Of a stretch of DNA of 64,000 bases, positions 38,520 to 48,559 are shown in pieces. The DNA is from Methanobrevibacter ruminantium M1 (GTDB lineage Archaea > Methanobacteriota > Methanobacteria > Methanobacteriales > Methanobacteriaceae): the NCBI RefSeq assembly GCF_000024185.1, contig NC_013790.1:1821501-1885500 (forward strand), read 5' to 3'. The notes under the pieces were generated by a model, which was not told the origin of the DNA, searched no databases, and was given only the letters and a program-made list of their open reading frames with translations. A program made the position numbers and the translations under genes. The first letter of the stretch is position 1. Each line of letters begins with the position of its first letter.

Positions 38520-40261
38520 CTAGCAAGACCCACTAAAAATACAAGCAATATAAATGCTAGAACTGCAAAATATCTAATGTCAGTTGATTTGGACGCACTA
38601 GGATTGTCTTCAAATAGCTCCACCATCTTTTGATAATCCTTTGGAGAGACAAATGTTGAATTGTCTTTTTTCTCTAAACCTCCACCAGCTGTTGAATTGG
38701 AAGAAGAGGAGTTATTATGATTTAACAAGGCAAATCCATTTGAATTATTCAATATACTACCTTGCTCTTCTTTAGAATCGTCATTTGTCTTGTTCTCAGT
38801 ATCAAATTTTAAACCGCTGCTATTAGTTTTTGTATCTGAATTTGCTTTAGAGTCGGATGAACTAGATTTTCCATAATAATCATCTAAAACATCAGTATAT
38901 CTATCTAATAAACCCCAGTTTAACTTGTCATAAAGAACTGTAATTCTTTTAGTTCGCTCAGGGATTATCCTATCTGAAACATTATTAGGGTCAACCACAT
39001 CAGGGCCTGTAGGGTCCTCGTCTCCCCAATCGTTATTGTTGAAATTAGGGAATAATAATTGGGTAGCGTTCCATTTTACAAAGATTTCCTTTCCTAAAGG
39101 AGATGAATTATTTGTAATAATGTTGTTATTTACATTTATGACCGTCTTTGCATCAAACATAGGCTGCTGAATATAGAAGGAACCTCCTGTTTCGCCTCCG
39201 GTGTTATTTACGATTAAGGAATTGGTAAGATTAAGGCTTCCGGAAACCATTACAGCACCGCCATTTGTTCCTGCAGTGTTGTTTAGAAATATGCATCTGT
39301 CAATGCTTGAATTTCCAGCCCAGCTATAATAGGCACCTGCCCATTCATCTGCATGATTTCCAATGAATATGCAGTCCTGGACATTCCCATAGCCATAAAC
39401 GCTTACACGGATTGCTCCGCCATCCCTTACAGCTGAATTATTAATGAATACAGAATTATAGATATCGGAAATTGCATAGCATGTTGTAACGGCACCTCCA
39501 TCATGATCTGCATGGTTTCCAATAAATAATGAGTTGTTTATAAATAAATAACTCCTATTGGTTTCATTTCCATAATTGGAGATAGCTCCACCATTGGTTA
39601 TATTCAAAGCAGTGTTATTTATGAAGATACAATTATCAACATATGTATTTCCGGTTTCAATACAAATTCCACCGCCAAAATTATCTGATAACCCATTTAT
39701 TATAGTTAAATTGTAAAATTGAGCTGTGACATTTATATCATTTATGAAAAAGACACTTCCTAATTGCTCACCGTCTATAATCACTTCTCTTGGGTCGCCA
39801 GTTCCTTGCAGAGTTATGTTTTTTGTAAGATGGACCTTGTGTATCTTATAGGTTCCAGGCTCGATTAATATTATTTCATTTTCCTTTGCATTTATGATTC
39901 TATTGTATAAGTCTTGAGACAACTCATCAGAGGCATGCTCGTAATCGCTATCCTTTAAGGCTTTAGAATTGATTGAATTATCCTTAAAATCAATTGGATT
40001 CTCTTCCAAATTGATAGAACTATCATTTAACTCATTTTGATTAATCTTTAAATCATTTGAATTATCCTTTGAATTAAATGAATTTTCCTTTAAATCGATA
40101 GACTTATCATTAATTTTAAAGTCAGAAACATCTATATTATCATCGATATAAATAGAATTATCTATAATATTATCTGAAGCAACTGCACTTACAGAAGGAA
40201 TTATAATTAAAATAACTAATAAAAAAGCAAAAAATGATAATTTTTTTAGTTTTTCCTTGAT
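38507..40261 (-). CDS. Adhesin-like beta-helix protein with C-terminal membrane anchor (AUC start)
   Basis: 584 residues: signal peptide (KEKLKKLSFFAFLLVILIII), Asn/Asp/Ser linker with repeated SIDLKEN/NSKDNSND-like units, then a right-handed beta-helix of parallel rungs (about 150-380: CIFINNTA, SLFIGNHADHDGGAV, CIFIGNHADEWAGAYY). A Ser/Asn-rich stalk and a C-terminal transmembrane helix (YFAVLAFILLVFLVGLARKRK) follow. Conventional callers would start at TTG 40007-40009 and lose the signal peptide. ATC at 40259-40261, 6 nt after GGAGG, gives an ideal one. It projects from the cell surface. Confidence 0.83.
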   Translation of the reverse strand: MKEKLKKLSFFAFLLVILIIIPSVSAVASDNIIDNSIYIDDNIDVSDFKINDKSIDLKENSFNSKDNSNDLKINQNELNDSSINLEENPIDFKDNSINSKALKDSDYEHASDELSQDLYNRIINAKENEIILIEPGTYKIHKVHLTKNITLQGTGDPREVIIDGEQLGSVFFINDINVTAQFYNLTIINGLSDNFGGGICIETGNTYVDNCIFINNTALNITNGGAISNYGNETNRSYLFINNSLFIGNHADHDGGAVTTCYAISDIYNSVFINNSAVRDGGAIRVSVYGYGNVQDCIFIGNHADEWAGAYYSWAGNSSIDRCIFLNNTAGTNGGAVMVSGSLNLTNSLIVNNTGGETGGSFYIQQPMFDAKTVINVNNNIITNNSSPLGKEIFVKWNATQLLFPNFNNNDWGDEDPTGPDVVDPNNVSDRIIPERTKRITVLYDKLNWGLLDRYTDVLDDYYGKSSSSDSKANSDTKTNSSGLKFDTENKTNDDSKEEQGSILNNSNGFALLNHNNSSSSNSTAGGGLEKKDNSTFVSPKDYQKMVELFEDNPSASKSTDIRYFAVLAFILLVFLVGLARKRK

Positions 40262-40267
40262 ATTGCA

Positions 40268-40272
40268 CCTCC
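40268..40272 (-). promoter_or_regulatory. Strong Shine-Dalgarno before an ATC start codon
   Basis: GGAGG (continuing to GGAGGTG), 6 nt before ATC at 40261-40259; it decides the start of the beta-helix protein. Confidence 0.7.
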
Positions 40273-40557
40273 TATAAATTTTTTAAACATATATATTTAA
40301 TTAAGTTTTAAATAATAACTTATAGTTTAAATTTATATTTTAACAATATATAATACTTTTCATATCATTCTTGTAAAAATAAGTTTAAAATAAAAAATAA
40401 TGAAAAAATAAGAAATTTAAATAAATAAAAAGAAAAAATAAAAATCTAAATTAAATAAAAACTAAAATAACACAAGTAAATCAAATAAAATATAAAATAA
40501 AAGAAGAATAATGAAAATAAAATTAATCTGAATAAAAAATTGAACCCTAAGAAAAAA

Positions 40558-41571
40558 TTAAGCAAAATCTTCGTATTTTTTAATAGTGTTGAATATTTGA
40601 TTAGAATTATGCTCATTTAAGCAGGAAATATCAAGATTTTTTATCTCAATAGCTACAGCCTTTTCCTTCAATCTATTGTAATTAGGACATTTAGTAATCA
40701 TTCCATGGCTGTCTAGAGCAAACTCCTGTCTTAGCTTATATGATAATGATTTAGGGTCGTTTGTCTTTAGAATAAGATTGATTCCTCTTTTATTTGAGTG
40801 AAATACTTCAAAATCAGTGCTATCATTTAATTTTTCCTTAAGATTTAAGGTGAAATCAATTGTTTTATTCAAATTGTCCTTTGCATATTCTATTTCATGA
40901 GATATTCCACAGGCTGTGATATTTGAGCATTTTGAAGTTTTTAAAATAAGTCTTGACTTTTCTAGGAGAGAATTATCATTTGTTGTAATAAATCCACCAT
41001 CTTCGACATTGATTATTTTTGGAGAGCCTGTTGATCCAATGATAATGTCTGAGTATTTTCCATTGGCCAAATCTCCTTTCATATCACAAATGGCTCCTGA
41101 GGCATCTTCTGCAAGGAGAATATTGTATTTGTGAAGGAACTTTGCAATTTCCTTTATGTCCTGCTCTGCAGTATAAGCTGCAAAGCTTGTTAAAAATAGG
41201 GCAGACTTATTGTTTTCATCATCCAAATCAATATTGTCGTCATTTTGATTAATGGATTCTTGCAGATAATCCAAATCAATAATGCATTGATTTGTAGTGA
41301 CTGTTATCAAATCCTTATTTAAAAAATTAGCAATCTGCTTAAAGCCATTCCAGGCTCCTTGATCGGGTATTAAAATTGCTCCATCAATAGAATTCATGGC
41401 TGTTAAAATAGCTGCATTTCCACTATTTACCAATTTAGCATATTGATGATTAGTGGCATTGGATAGCTTTTCCTCGGCCATATTGTGATAATCAATATTA
41501 TCTTCACCAATAGCCACTTTAGACATGGCCATTTGACTTTCTCTTGATGGTTTTTTAAATTTAAGATTCAT
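40558..41571 (-). CDS. PLP-dependent enzyme, DegT/DnrJ-like
   Basis: 337 residues of the aspartate aminotransferase fold type I. LVNSGNAAILTAMNSI binds the PLP phosphate, LAEDASGAI carries the Asp that contacts the pyridine nitrogen, and GSTGSPKIINVEDGGFI holds the presumed Schiff-base Lys. This resembles the DegT/DnrJ/EryC1 sugar-aminotransferase group but is shorter and diverged. Substrate unknown. It lies upstream of nothing on its strand within 290 bp; NreA precedes it. Confidence 0.72.
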   Translation of the reverse strand: MNLKFKKPSRESQMAMSKVAIGEDNIDYHNMAEEKLSNATNHQYAKLVNSGNAAILTAMNSIDGAILIPDQGAWNGFKQIANFLNKDLITVTTNQCIIDLDYLQESINQNDDNIDLDDENNKSALFLTSFAAYTAEQDIKEIAKFLHKYNILLAEDASGAICDMKGDLANGKYSDIIIGSTGSPKIINVEDGGFITTNDNSLLEKSRLILKTSKCSNITACGISHEIEYAKDNLNKTIDFTLNLKEKLNDSTDFEVFHSNKRGINLILKTNDPKSLSYKLRQEFALDSHGMITKCPNYNRLKEKAVAIEIKNLDISCLNEHNSNQIFNTIKKYEDFA

Positions 41572-41700
41572 GTTCTAACCCATTATAAAATATCTTTATT
41601 TTCATTAGGATGGTAATTAATTAAATAAAATAAAATAAAACTAAATAAAATAAAATTAAATAAAATAAAATTAAATAAAATAAAATTAAATAAAAATTAA

Positions 41701-42894
41701 CTATTGCAAATCTGGAGATTTCTTAAAGAATGCATCCAATGTAGTCTGCTGTGAATGCAAAAGCTCATTTAAGAGATTGCTCTGCTTTACATACTTGCTT
41801 ATAGGTATCTTAAGCTTTGTTGAGCAATAAGCTAAAGAGTCCTTCAAGGATTCAAACTCCTTATAATCGCCATTCATTGCATATTTAATGTTTTCCCTCA
41901 CATTGAACACTCCAAGAGGGACATAACCTGAATATGCTTCCCTAAGAATGATAACACCTGACTGAAGCTTAAGCTTGGCCAGCTTATCCAGCACAGCCAT
42001 CTTAGCTGTGTAATAGCATCCTCCAACACAGCTATACTCTCTCTTATCAGTGTTTGTCTCATAATCTGAAAAGATCATCTCTTCCTTTCCAAGAATCTTA
42101 ATGAATGCCTCAAACCATTCATACTGCCACTCAGTTGGGGTTAAGATGATTGCATAATAATTCTTAAGGCTTGAAAACTCATAGACCCTATATGAGTCCA
42201 TTATATTATAATGCCTCACTTCCTTTAAAAGGCTATCTGCAATGGTGCTGTCACAGGCTGTGATTGACCATCGGGTAGGTACAAGTCTCCTGTTTTTCTT
42301 TATACCAAATGCCCCTACAGAGAATGCCTTTTGCATGGCAGAGAATGGAACATCCTTATTGTGGAGATTCATCACCGCATCCCTTGCCTTAAGGTCAGTG
42401 TCATAAAAGCTTTTTTCCAGTTGCCTGTCCCATTTAACTGCATCTATATCAAACTTCTCGATAACAGCGCTAGGGCCATGAGGCATGCTTTCCTCATTGA
42501 ACATTGCACCGCTTGGCCGGGACCCAAAGGTTGCTTCGCTGTCAATTGACTTTGCAGCAAGGGAAATGTCCTGAAGCTTTTCAACAAAAGGATTTTCCAA
42601 ATCCTTAATGCTGATTAGCTGTTTTCCTCTAACTAAATTCATCCTATAGCCAATAATATCCTCTTGGGTTTTATTCTGACCAATCCAACTCTCTGGAGAG
42701 TCCATAATAGCTGTATCTCCAGTTTGGGCTACCATCATAGGTCCGGCATATACCTTAGGATAGCTCCAGCGCCCTATGAACACTGAGGGAGGAGTGCTTC
42801 CGTCAAGGTCGCGACCTACATTAACTGACTGCATCTGTATCTTTTCAGTTAATTTAGCCAGATATGCATTTTTAGTAGCTTTTGATGTTCTCAT
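41701..42894 (-). CDS. nreA: Archaeal DNA repair protein NreA
   Basis: 397 residues of the archaeal Nre family: [13 protein letters not shown] near the N-terminus, [37 protein letters not shown] and a Cys pair in [14 protein letters not shown]. The C-terminus carries a PCNA-interaction motif QTTLDAFF, as reported for NreA of haloarchaea and others. NreA helps resist DNA damage through PCNA; its enzymatic activity is unknown. AGGTTTT-ATT precedes the ATG. Confidence 0.85.
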   Translation of the reverse strand: MRTSKATKNAYLAKLTEKIQMQSVNVGRDLDGSTPPSVFIGRWSYPKVYAGPMMVAQTGDTAIMDSPESWIGQNKTQEDIIGYRMNLVRGKQLISIKDLENPFVEKLQDISLAAKSIDSEATFGSRPSGAMFNEESMPHGPSAVIEKFDIDAVKWDRQLEKSFYDTDLKARDAVMNLHNKDVPFSAMQKAFSVGAFGIKKNRRLVPTRWSITACDSTIADSLLKEVRHYNIMDSYRVYEFSSLKNYYAIILTPTEWQYEWFEAFIKILGKEEMIFSDYETNTDKREYSCVGGCYYTAKMAVLDKLAKLKLQSGVIILREAYSGYVPLGVFNVRENIKYAMNGDYKEFESLKDSLAYCSTKLKIPISKYVKQSNLLNELLHSQQTTLDAFFKKSPDLQ

Positions 42895-43121
42895 AATAAA
42901 ACCTGATGTTTATTGATTAAAAAAAGGACAATAATTGTTATGGTGAATTAATTGAAGTTTGATTAAGTTCAAATAAGTTTTTTAAAGAAAAAAATATTTG
43001 ATTTATGGTTATGTATAAAAAAATAATAATAAATATAAAAAAAAAAGTTAAATTTTAACTTATTAGGATAAATAAATAAAGAAAATTATTTATTAAAATC
43101 AATAAGCAAAATTAACTTAAA

Positions 43122-44048
43122 TTAACAGAATTCAATAGTGCTTGGTGGTTTATCACTAATGGATAAGGCAACATGAGTGACTTCAGAAACTTCAGAAGTG
43201 ATTCTTTTTGAGATGGTTCTAATAACTTCCCAAGGCATTTCAGGAACGGTTGCAGTCATTGCATCAATGGAACTGATCAACCTAATGATAACAAGATAGC
43301 CAAAGTCTCTTTCGTCTCCTTTTACACCGGTAACCTTAGTGTCGGTAAGCACAGCAAAGTATTGCCATAATTCCTTATCCAAGCCTGCCTTTTCAACCTC
43401 TTCCCTGACGATTGCATCAGCTGCTCTGCAGACAGCCAGGTTTTCTCTGGTAAGGTCTCCTACAACCCTTACACCAAGACCAGGACCTGGGAATGGTTGT
43501 CTTTGTACAATGCTGTCTGGAAGACCTAATTCAGTACCTACAAGCCTTACTTCATCTTTATATAAGTCTCTGACAGGTTCAACTACCTTTAAGACCATTC
43601 CGCTTGGCAATGCCATGTTGTGGTGGGTCTTGATTTCCCCTTCAGTTTCAATCCAGTCAGGAGCAATGGTACCTTGAACTAAGTATTTAGCGTCAACAGC
43701 TTGTGCTTCTCTTTCGAATACTTCAATAAAGACTCTGCCGATGATTTTCCTTTTCTCTTCAGGATCTTCTACACCTGCAAGTTCGCTTAAGAACTCATCG
43801 GAAGCATCTATATATTTGAAGTTTAACCTTTCTTCGAAAACACTGCAAACCTGTTCTGCTTCACCTTCTCTAAGCAATCCATGATTTACAAAGACAGCAG
43901 TTAAGTTATCGCCAATAGCCTCTTGTGTAAGCACAGAACAAACTGAACTGTCTACACCGCCAGATAAAGCGATAATGGTTTTTTCATCACCAATTTCCTC
44001 TTTGATCTTTGCAATCGCATCAGAAATAAATTCTTTTGGTTCTAACAT
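43122..44048 (-). CDS. guaAB: GMP synthase subunit B (ATP pyrophosphatase)
   Basis: 308 residues: the PP-loop SGGVDSSVC (about residues 29-37), [28 protein letters not shown], and a C-terminal dimerisation domain ending KPPSTIEFC. It adenylates XMP and uses ammonia from subunit A to make GMP. In archaea the two activities are separate genes, as here. It is 142 bp after a small conserved-looking protein and in the same direction as subunit A. Confidence 0.94.
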   Translation of the reverse strand: MLEPKEFISDAIAKIKEEIGDEKTIIALSGGVDSSVCSVLTQEAIGDNLTAVFVNHGLLREGEAEQVCSVFEERLNFKYIDASDEFLSELAGVEDPEEKRKIIGRVFIEVFEREAQAVDAKYLVQGTIAPDWIETEGEIKTHHNMALPSGMVLKVVEPVRDLYKDEVRLVGTELGLPDSIVQRQPFPGPGLGVRVVGDLTRENLAVCRAADAIVREEVEKAGLDKELWQYFAVLTDTKVTGVKGDERDFGYLVIIRLISSIDAMTATVPEMPWEVIRTISKRITSEVSEVTHVALSISDKPPSTIEFC

Positions 44049-44190
44049 ATGAATACCTTTAATATGAATAAATTCGCTATAAACTATTAAATAGTTAAAT
44101 AATTCGCCAATATTGCCAAATAGTAAAATAACTAACTATAAACTATAAAATAGTCAAATAACAATATTTAACTACCAAATAGCCAAATAT

Positions 44191-44430
44191 TTAGTATTCT
44201 TCTACAAACTTCATGATAACTGCTTCTAAACCTTCTTCCTTGCCAGATTCAACAGCATCTACCATGTCATCATATTTTACGTATTTTTCAATTTTGATAG
44301 CTTTTTCACCAATTCCAGAGATTCTGAAACTTTGTTCGTCTTCTCCTATAGGAATGTTGATGTATTCTCTTTTTAATTCGTCTTTGTTGTCGAGTGCTTT
44401 CTTTTTGAAGTCATCTGCATTATCAAACAT
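44191..44430 (-). CDS. Small protein between the two GMP synthase genes
   Basis: 79 residues, charged, no membrane segment. DFKKKALDNKDELKREYINIP is followed by a short beta-rich core (QSFRISGIGEKAIKIEKYV) and an acidic end. I do not recognise a family. Lying between guaAA and guaAB on the same strand, it may take part in purine synthesis or its control, but this is only position. TTGATATT precedes ATG. Confidence 0.65.
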   Translation of the reverse strand: MFDNADDFKKKALDNKDELKREYINIPIGEDEQSFRISGIGEKAIKIEKYVKYDDMVDAVESGKEEGLEAVIMKFVEEY

Positions 44431-44561
44431 AATATCAACCCAAAATATTTACTAAATAATAAAACATAAATTTATCAGTTTAAATTTTAAAAAACCTGCT
44501 AAAAAAAAAATCATTTGAAAAAAATAAGGCAGGATTTTAAAAAACTCTTAAAACAATAAAT

Positions 44562-45128
44562 TTACTCATTATAATTTTGACAAATTTCATAAAAGTTTTT
44601 AAAGATATACTCACCTTTTGGAGTGTGATGAACCTCAGGATGGAACTGAATTCCATAAATCTCTTTTTCTTTATGCTTCATTGCTTCAATATCGCAAAGA
44701 GAAGACTCTGCAATGATATCAAAGTCCTCCGGAAGAGAATGAACTTCATCCTTATGTGAACTCCATACATCCATAGGTGATGTGAGACCTTTAAAAAGTG
44801 GATTTTCTTCATTAATATTAATTTTTACTTGAGCATAGCTTTCAGTGTCTGAAGTGGCAACTTCTCCACCAAAAGTTTTAGCTATTAACTGATGGCCTAA
44901 ACATATTCCTAAAATAGGAATGTCAAAATGTTTTATATACTCTGCTGCATTACCTACACCATCGATTGAAGGTCCTCCCCCTAGAATCAATCCTATAGGC
45001 TCCTTTTCTTCAATCTCTGAAATGGATAATTTATTTTTTACAAGCTCAGATGGAATCTTTAAGTTCTGTAAAGTTCTCTGAATCCTGTGATTGTACTGCC
45101 CTTTATTATTAATAACTAAAATTTTCAT
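44562..45128 (-). CDS. guaAA: GMP synthase subunit A (glutamine amidotransferase)
   Basis: 188 residues of class I amidotransferase: [14 protein letters not shown], the nucleophile Cys in [17 protein letters not shown], and the His-Glu pair in [11 protein letters not shown]. It hydrolyses glutamine and supplies ammonia to subunit B. An in-frame TTG (45140) overlaps the GAGCGAT ribosome site, so the ATG at 45126-45128 is the start. The 18-bp palindrome at 45246-45263 lies in its promoter region. Confidence 0.93.
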   Translation of the reverse strand: MKILVINNKGQYNHRIQRTLQNLKIPSELVKNKLSISEIEEKEPIGLILGGGPSIDGVGNAAEYIKHFDIPILGICLGHQLIAKTFGGEVATSDTESYAQVKININEENPLFKGLTSPMDVWSSHKDEVHSLPEDFDIIAESSLCDIEAMKHKEKEIYGIQFHPEVHHTPKGEYIFKNFYEICQNYNE

Positions 45129-45523
45129 ATAATCGCTCAAAACTTCTTATTAAATAAAAATCATTACCTTTTAATTAAAAAATTAAATTCATTAAAATTA
45201 TAAATACAATATATAATAATTTAAAAAATTTAAATTTTTATATATAATATACTATAGTATATTCGATTATATATATTAACTTTATTATTTTTTTAAATAG
45301 TTTTATTAATACAAAACAAATTTTTTATTATTTTTTAAATAGTTTTGTTATTATAGAACAAATTTTAAATCTAATGATCATGATTTTTTGACATTTTTAA
45401 AAATGAACAAAATATAATTCAAAAATGTTTTAAAAAGCAAAAAAGATAAAATAATGAGCAAATTTTAAAATCCGAAGAAGATAACAAAAAAATTATATAT
45501 ATGAATCATAGAAAAATAAATGC
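45129..45523. other. Divergent region between guaAA and a small membrane protein
   Basis: 395 bp of very AT-rich DNA with the 18-bp palindrome, TATA-like runs for guaAA and, near 45493-45501, a TTATATATA box for the small plus-strand ORF. Nothing else seen. Confidence 0.45.
45246..45263. promoter_or_regulatory. Perfect 18-bp palindrome upstream of guaAA
   Basis: AATATACTATAGTATATT is its own reverse complement. It is about 118 bp upstream of the guaAA start and next to TATA-like sequence. A dimeric regulator binding site is likely, though the AT content makes chance palindromes more probable than in GC-rich DNA. Confidence 0.45.
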
Positions 45524-45670
45524 ATGGAAATCGATGAATTAATTACTTACTTAATCATTATTGCAGTTGTTGCGATTTTAATAAAAATATTTTCATGGCT
45601 CTTGCCTATCTTTGTAATATTGGCTGTAGCCTATGTAATTTATTTATATATTACTGAAAACAATGCATAA
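45524..45670 (+). CDS. Small membrane protein, 48 residues
   Basis: Short ORF: MEIDELITYLIIIAVVAI, then a second hydrophobic stretch (WLLPIFVILAVAYVIYLYI) and ITENNA. It would span the membrane twice. There is no Shine-Dalgarno, but TTATATATA lies about 25 nt upstream, which would make a leaderless mRNA. The even hydrophobic composition and intact frame favour a real gene. Function unknown. Confidence 0.55.
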   Translation: MEIDELITYLIIIAVVAILIKIFSWLLPIFVILAVAYVIYLYITENNA

Positions 45671-45838
45671 TGAGATAAATAAGGAAATAAAATAAATAAA
45701 TAAATAAATTAAATAGTTAAATAAATAGATAAATAAAATATATAAATAAAAACCAATAAAGAAAAGTCTTTGACTAGGTTTTTATATTATTTTATTTAAT
45801 AATATCGACTAACTAAAATAAATTTAGGGCTGTTTCTT

Positions 45839-47284
45839 ATGAAAAGAAGATATAAAGTTTTATTTCTATTGGCCATCTTAACTATAATAAGCATTAATGC
45901 CATTTCAGCTAGCGAAATTGGCTTAGATGACAATAATGCAATAGATGAGAATGATGGATTTAAAATTAAGCAAGACATAATGTCTGAAAAGATAATCTCT
46001 GATAATGAGGATGCAGATTCAAATAATGCAAATGATGTGAATACAGACTCATCCGATGAAGTAAATGAGGATAATGTAATAGAACAAAATACAGACACTG
46101 ATACAGTTGATGAGGATGAAGAAGATCCAATCATTCCAGTAGACACTAGATTATTCAATCCAGATTCTGTTATAAAAGGAAACGATTTAAACATTGTTCT
46201 AAAAGACATCGACAACAATCCTCTTGCCAATCAGACAATCAAATTTAACATAAATGACAAACAGTACCAAAGAACTACGGATAAAACTGGAACTGCCAAA
46301 TTAAAGATTAACTTAAGCCCAAAGACTCACACTTTCTTTATAGAGTATGACGGATGCGATGAATACTATCCGACCAATTTGGTATTTGACTTAAAAGTGA
46401 TAAAGCCAGTTCAAACAAAATTAAGCGTAAAGTCAACAATTGTGTATAAAAACAATAAATTAATGGTTTATTTAAAAACCAGCGACAATAAGGCACTTGC
46501 AAACCAGAAAATAAAAATTGGATTGCCGAAAAAAACATACACAAGAACAACTGACAAGAACGGGCTTGCAAGCTTGAATATAAATTTAAATCCAAAAACA
46601 TACAGCATAAACCTTAGCTATGACGGCAAAGGCAAATACCTCCCAACAAGCAAGAAAATAAAGATTCATGTCTTTGAAAACGAATTGCTTGGATCCACAT
46701 ACTATGGAAAGGTGGAATTGCTTAAGGGAATTGGAAACTCATCATCAAAGGTTAAAATAGCTTATGTGGTTGGACTTCATGTTTTGGAACATCAGATACA
46801 CGATGAAGTTTACAATATCATGAAGCAGAAGACTTCAATGCATTATTCATATAATGTCTATAAGATTACCTTGACAAAGAAATCCGGAAACTACAATACA
46901 GACAGGATGAGAGGGCAAATACTTGCCAAAAACTATATTGTGCCTCATGTTAACAAGCAAAAGTATAATTTGGTCGTTGACGTTCATTCCACAACTGGAG
47001 TCTATTATAAAAAATCCTACTTCATACATGTTCCTCAAAACAGGCATAAGCCCTCCTTAAACTTGGCGAATAAAGCAATTAAAATAATAAACACTCTTGA
47101 TAAGCAATCAAAGATTGTATATTGGTCTCCAGACTCACAGACAAGTCCGCCATATCTTACTTTGCCTATCATGAAAGCTGGAACTCCTACATTTGTCTTT
47201 GAGACCTTGACCTCAGAGCCAGTCTCCAGATCAAAGTATAGAGCAAATATTTTAATTAATGCTGTGGATAAGTTATTTGGTTAA
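45839..47284 (+). CDS. Secreted protein: Ig-like repeats plus M14-like metallo-hydrolase domain
   Basis: 481 residues: signal peptide (1-24), acidic Asp/Asn-rich linker, two Ig-like repeats (YQRTTDKTGTAKLKINLSP, YTRTTDKNGLASLNINLNP; about 100-275), and a C-terminal domain (about 285-480). That domain has GLHVLEHQ (H314, E317), VVDVHSTTG (H383) and FVFETL (E455). This His-x2-Glu...His...Glu order is that of zinc carboxypeptidase/aspartoacylase (M14-like) enzymes. I infer a surface zinc amidase or peptidase, perhaps acting on peptides or pseudomurein; this is not proven. Confidence 0.75.
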   Translation: MKRRYKVLFLLAILTIISINAISASEIGLDDNNAIDENDGFKIKQDIMSEKIISDNEDADSNNANDVNTDSSDEVNEDNVIEQNTDTDTVDEDEEDPIIPVDTRLFNPDSVIKGNDLNIVLKDIDNNPLANQTIKFNINDKQYQRTTDKTGTAKLKINLSPKTHTFFIEYDGCDEYYPTNLVFDLKVIKPVQTKLSVKSTIVYKNNKLMVYLKTSDNKALANQKIKIGLPKKTYTRTTDKNGLASLNINLNPKTYSINLSYDGKGKYLPTSKKIKIHVFENELLGSTYYGKVELLKGIGNSSSKVKIAYVVGLHVLEHQIHDEVYNIMKQKTSMHYSYNVYKITLTKKSGNYNTDRMRGQILAKNYIVPHVNKQKYNLVVDVHSTTGVYYKKSYFIHVPQNRHKPSLNLANKAIKIINTLDKQSKIVYWSPDSQTSPPYLTLPIMKAGTPTFVFETLTSEPVSRSKYRANILINAVDKLFG

Positions 47285-47384
47285 AAATTAGTTGATTAGT
47301 CTGTATTTTTCTTAAAAAAAGTAAATTAGTCAAATTGGCTAAAACTAATCAGATGTCAATTTAAAAAAATAGTAAAAATTAATA

Positions 47385-47418
47385 AATATTTGGTTAAAAT
47401 AACCAAATATTCTTTTTT
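47385..47418. terminator. Perfect 12-bp hairpin, bidirectional terminator
   Basis: AATATTTGGTTA-AAA-TAACCAAATATT (47385-47411), followed by a T run on the plus strand and preceded by A-rich DNA that gives T runs on the minus strand. It separates convergent genes. Confidence 0.75.
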
Positions 47419-47461
47419 TCTTTTAAAAAAAATATTATTTAAGTGTTTATTTTTTCTTATT

Positions 47462-48400
47462 TTACAAATTCAAATCATTATAAGCAGATATAGCAGCTAC
47501 AGCACCTTCTCCACAAGCTACAACCCACTGTTTCACTCCACCAGTTATATCGCCTGCGGAATAAACATGCTCCACACTTGTTGCCTGCCTCTTATCGGTT
47601 ATGATATAGCCATCCTCATCAAGGTCGATTCCTAATTCCTTAGCAATCTCATTGGAAGGATCATCACCGATTGCAATAAAGACGCCATCTGTCTTATAAT
47701 CTTCCTCTTGGCCATTTCTATTAAGTCTTACTGATTCTACGACCATATCTCCTTTGATTTCCTCTACAGTTGCATTCCAGATAACCTCTATTTCCTTTTC
47801 TTCAAGAGCTTTTTGAAGATGATGCTCACATCTCAACTGATCACGTCTGTGAACGAGCTTTACATTGCATCCAAGGTTTTTTAGATAAAGTGCCTCTTGA
47901 GCTGCACTGTTTCCTCCGCCAACCATCAATACAGTCCTATCTATAAAAAACATTCCATCACAGGTAGCGCAATAGGCCACTCCACGACCTAAAAATTCAG
48001 CTTCCCCTGGAACATTCAAGTGTCTGTGAGAGGCACCAGTTGCTAAAATGATTGCCTTTGCTTTAAACTCCCTTATTTCATCACTTTCTTCAGACATCAA
48101 TAATGGAGAAGTTCTGGTTTTAAGCAGGAAACCATCTTCAGTTTTTTCTATAGATTGAATGGTTTCATTTTCCTTTATTTCACAATAATTCTCAGTTTGT
48201 GCCTTCATCTTTTGAATGAGCTCCATTCCAGAAATCAAATCAAAACCTGGATAATTCTGCATCAAAGGCACTTCAAGACCTAAGCCTCCAGCAAATCCCC
48301 TATCGATTATTAGGGTTTTTGAATTCTGCCTACCGGCATACATGCCAGCAGTTAGGCCTGCAGGCCCTGCCCCAACAATTATAATATCATAATTTTCCAT
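47462..48400 (-). CDS. trxB: Thioredoxin-disulfide reductase
   Basis: 312 residues: [19 protein letters not shown] (FAD), redox centre YCATCDG near residue 140, [15 protein letters not shown] (NAD(P)H), and [22 protein letters not shown] at the end. It reduces thioredoxin-like proteins, with NADPH or F420H2 as possible donor. The GTG at 48409 overlaps the ribosome-site region, so I start at the ATG 48398-48400. Confidence 0.93.
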   Translation of the reverse strand: MENYDIIIVGAGPAGLTAGMYAGRQNSKTLIIDRGFAGGLGLEVPLMQNYPGFDLISGMELIQKMKAQTENYCEIKENETIQSIEKTEDGFLLKTRTSPLLMSEESDEIREFKAKAIILATGASHRHLNVPGEAEFLGRGVAYCATCDGMFFIDRTVLMVGGGNSAAQEALYLKNLGCNVKLVHRRDQLRCEHHLQKALEEKEIEVIWNATVEEIKGDMVVESVRLNRNGQEEDYKTDGVFIAIGDDPSNEIAKELGIDLDEDGYIITDKRQATSVEHVYSAGDITGGVKQWVVACGEGAVAAISAYNDLNL

Positions 48401-48455
48401 AAAAATCATTCCAAAACGGTTGAAATACTTTACAATAGTTAAAAATACATAATAT

Positions 48456-48512
48456 AATAGTAAAAATACCTAATAATAGTAAAAATACCTAATAATAGTA
48501 AAAATACCTAAT
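48456..48512. repeat. Three 19-bp tandem repeats
   Basis: Copies begin at 48456, 48475 and 48494, with part of a fourth; the unit is AATAGTAAAAATACCTAAT. They lie between the gatE stop and the trxB start (both on the minus strand). Confidence 0.85.
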
Positions 48513-48559
48513 AATAGTAAAATAGTTAAAAAGAGTTATTATATATAATAACTATTCTT

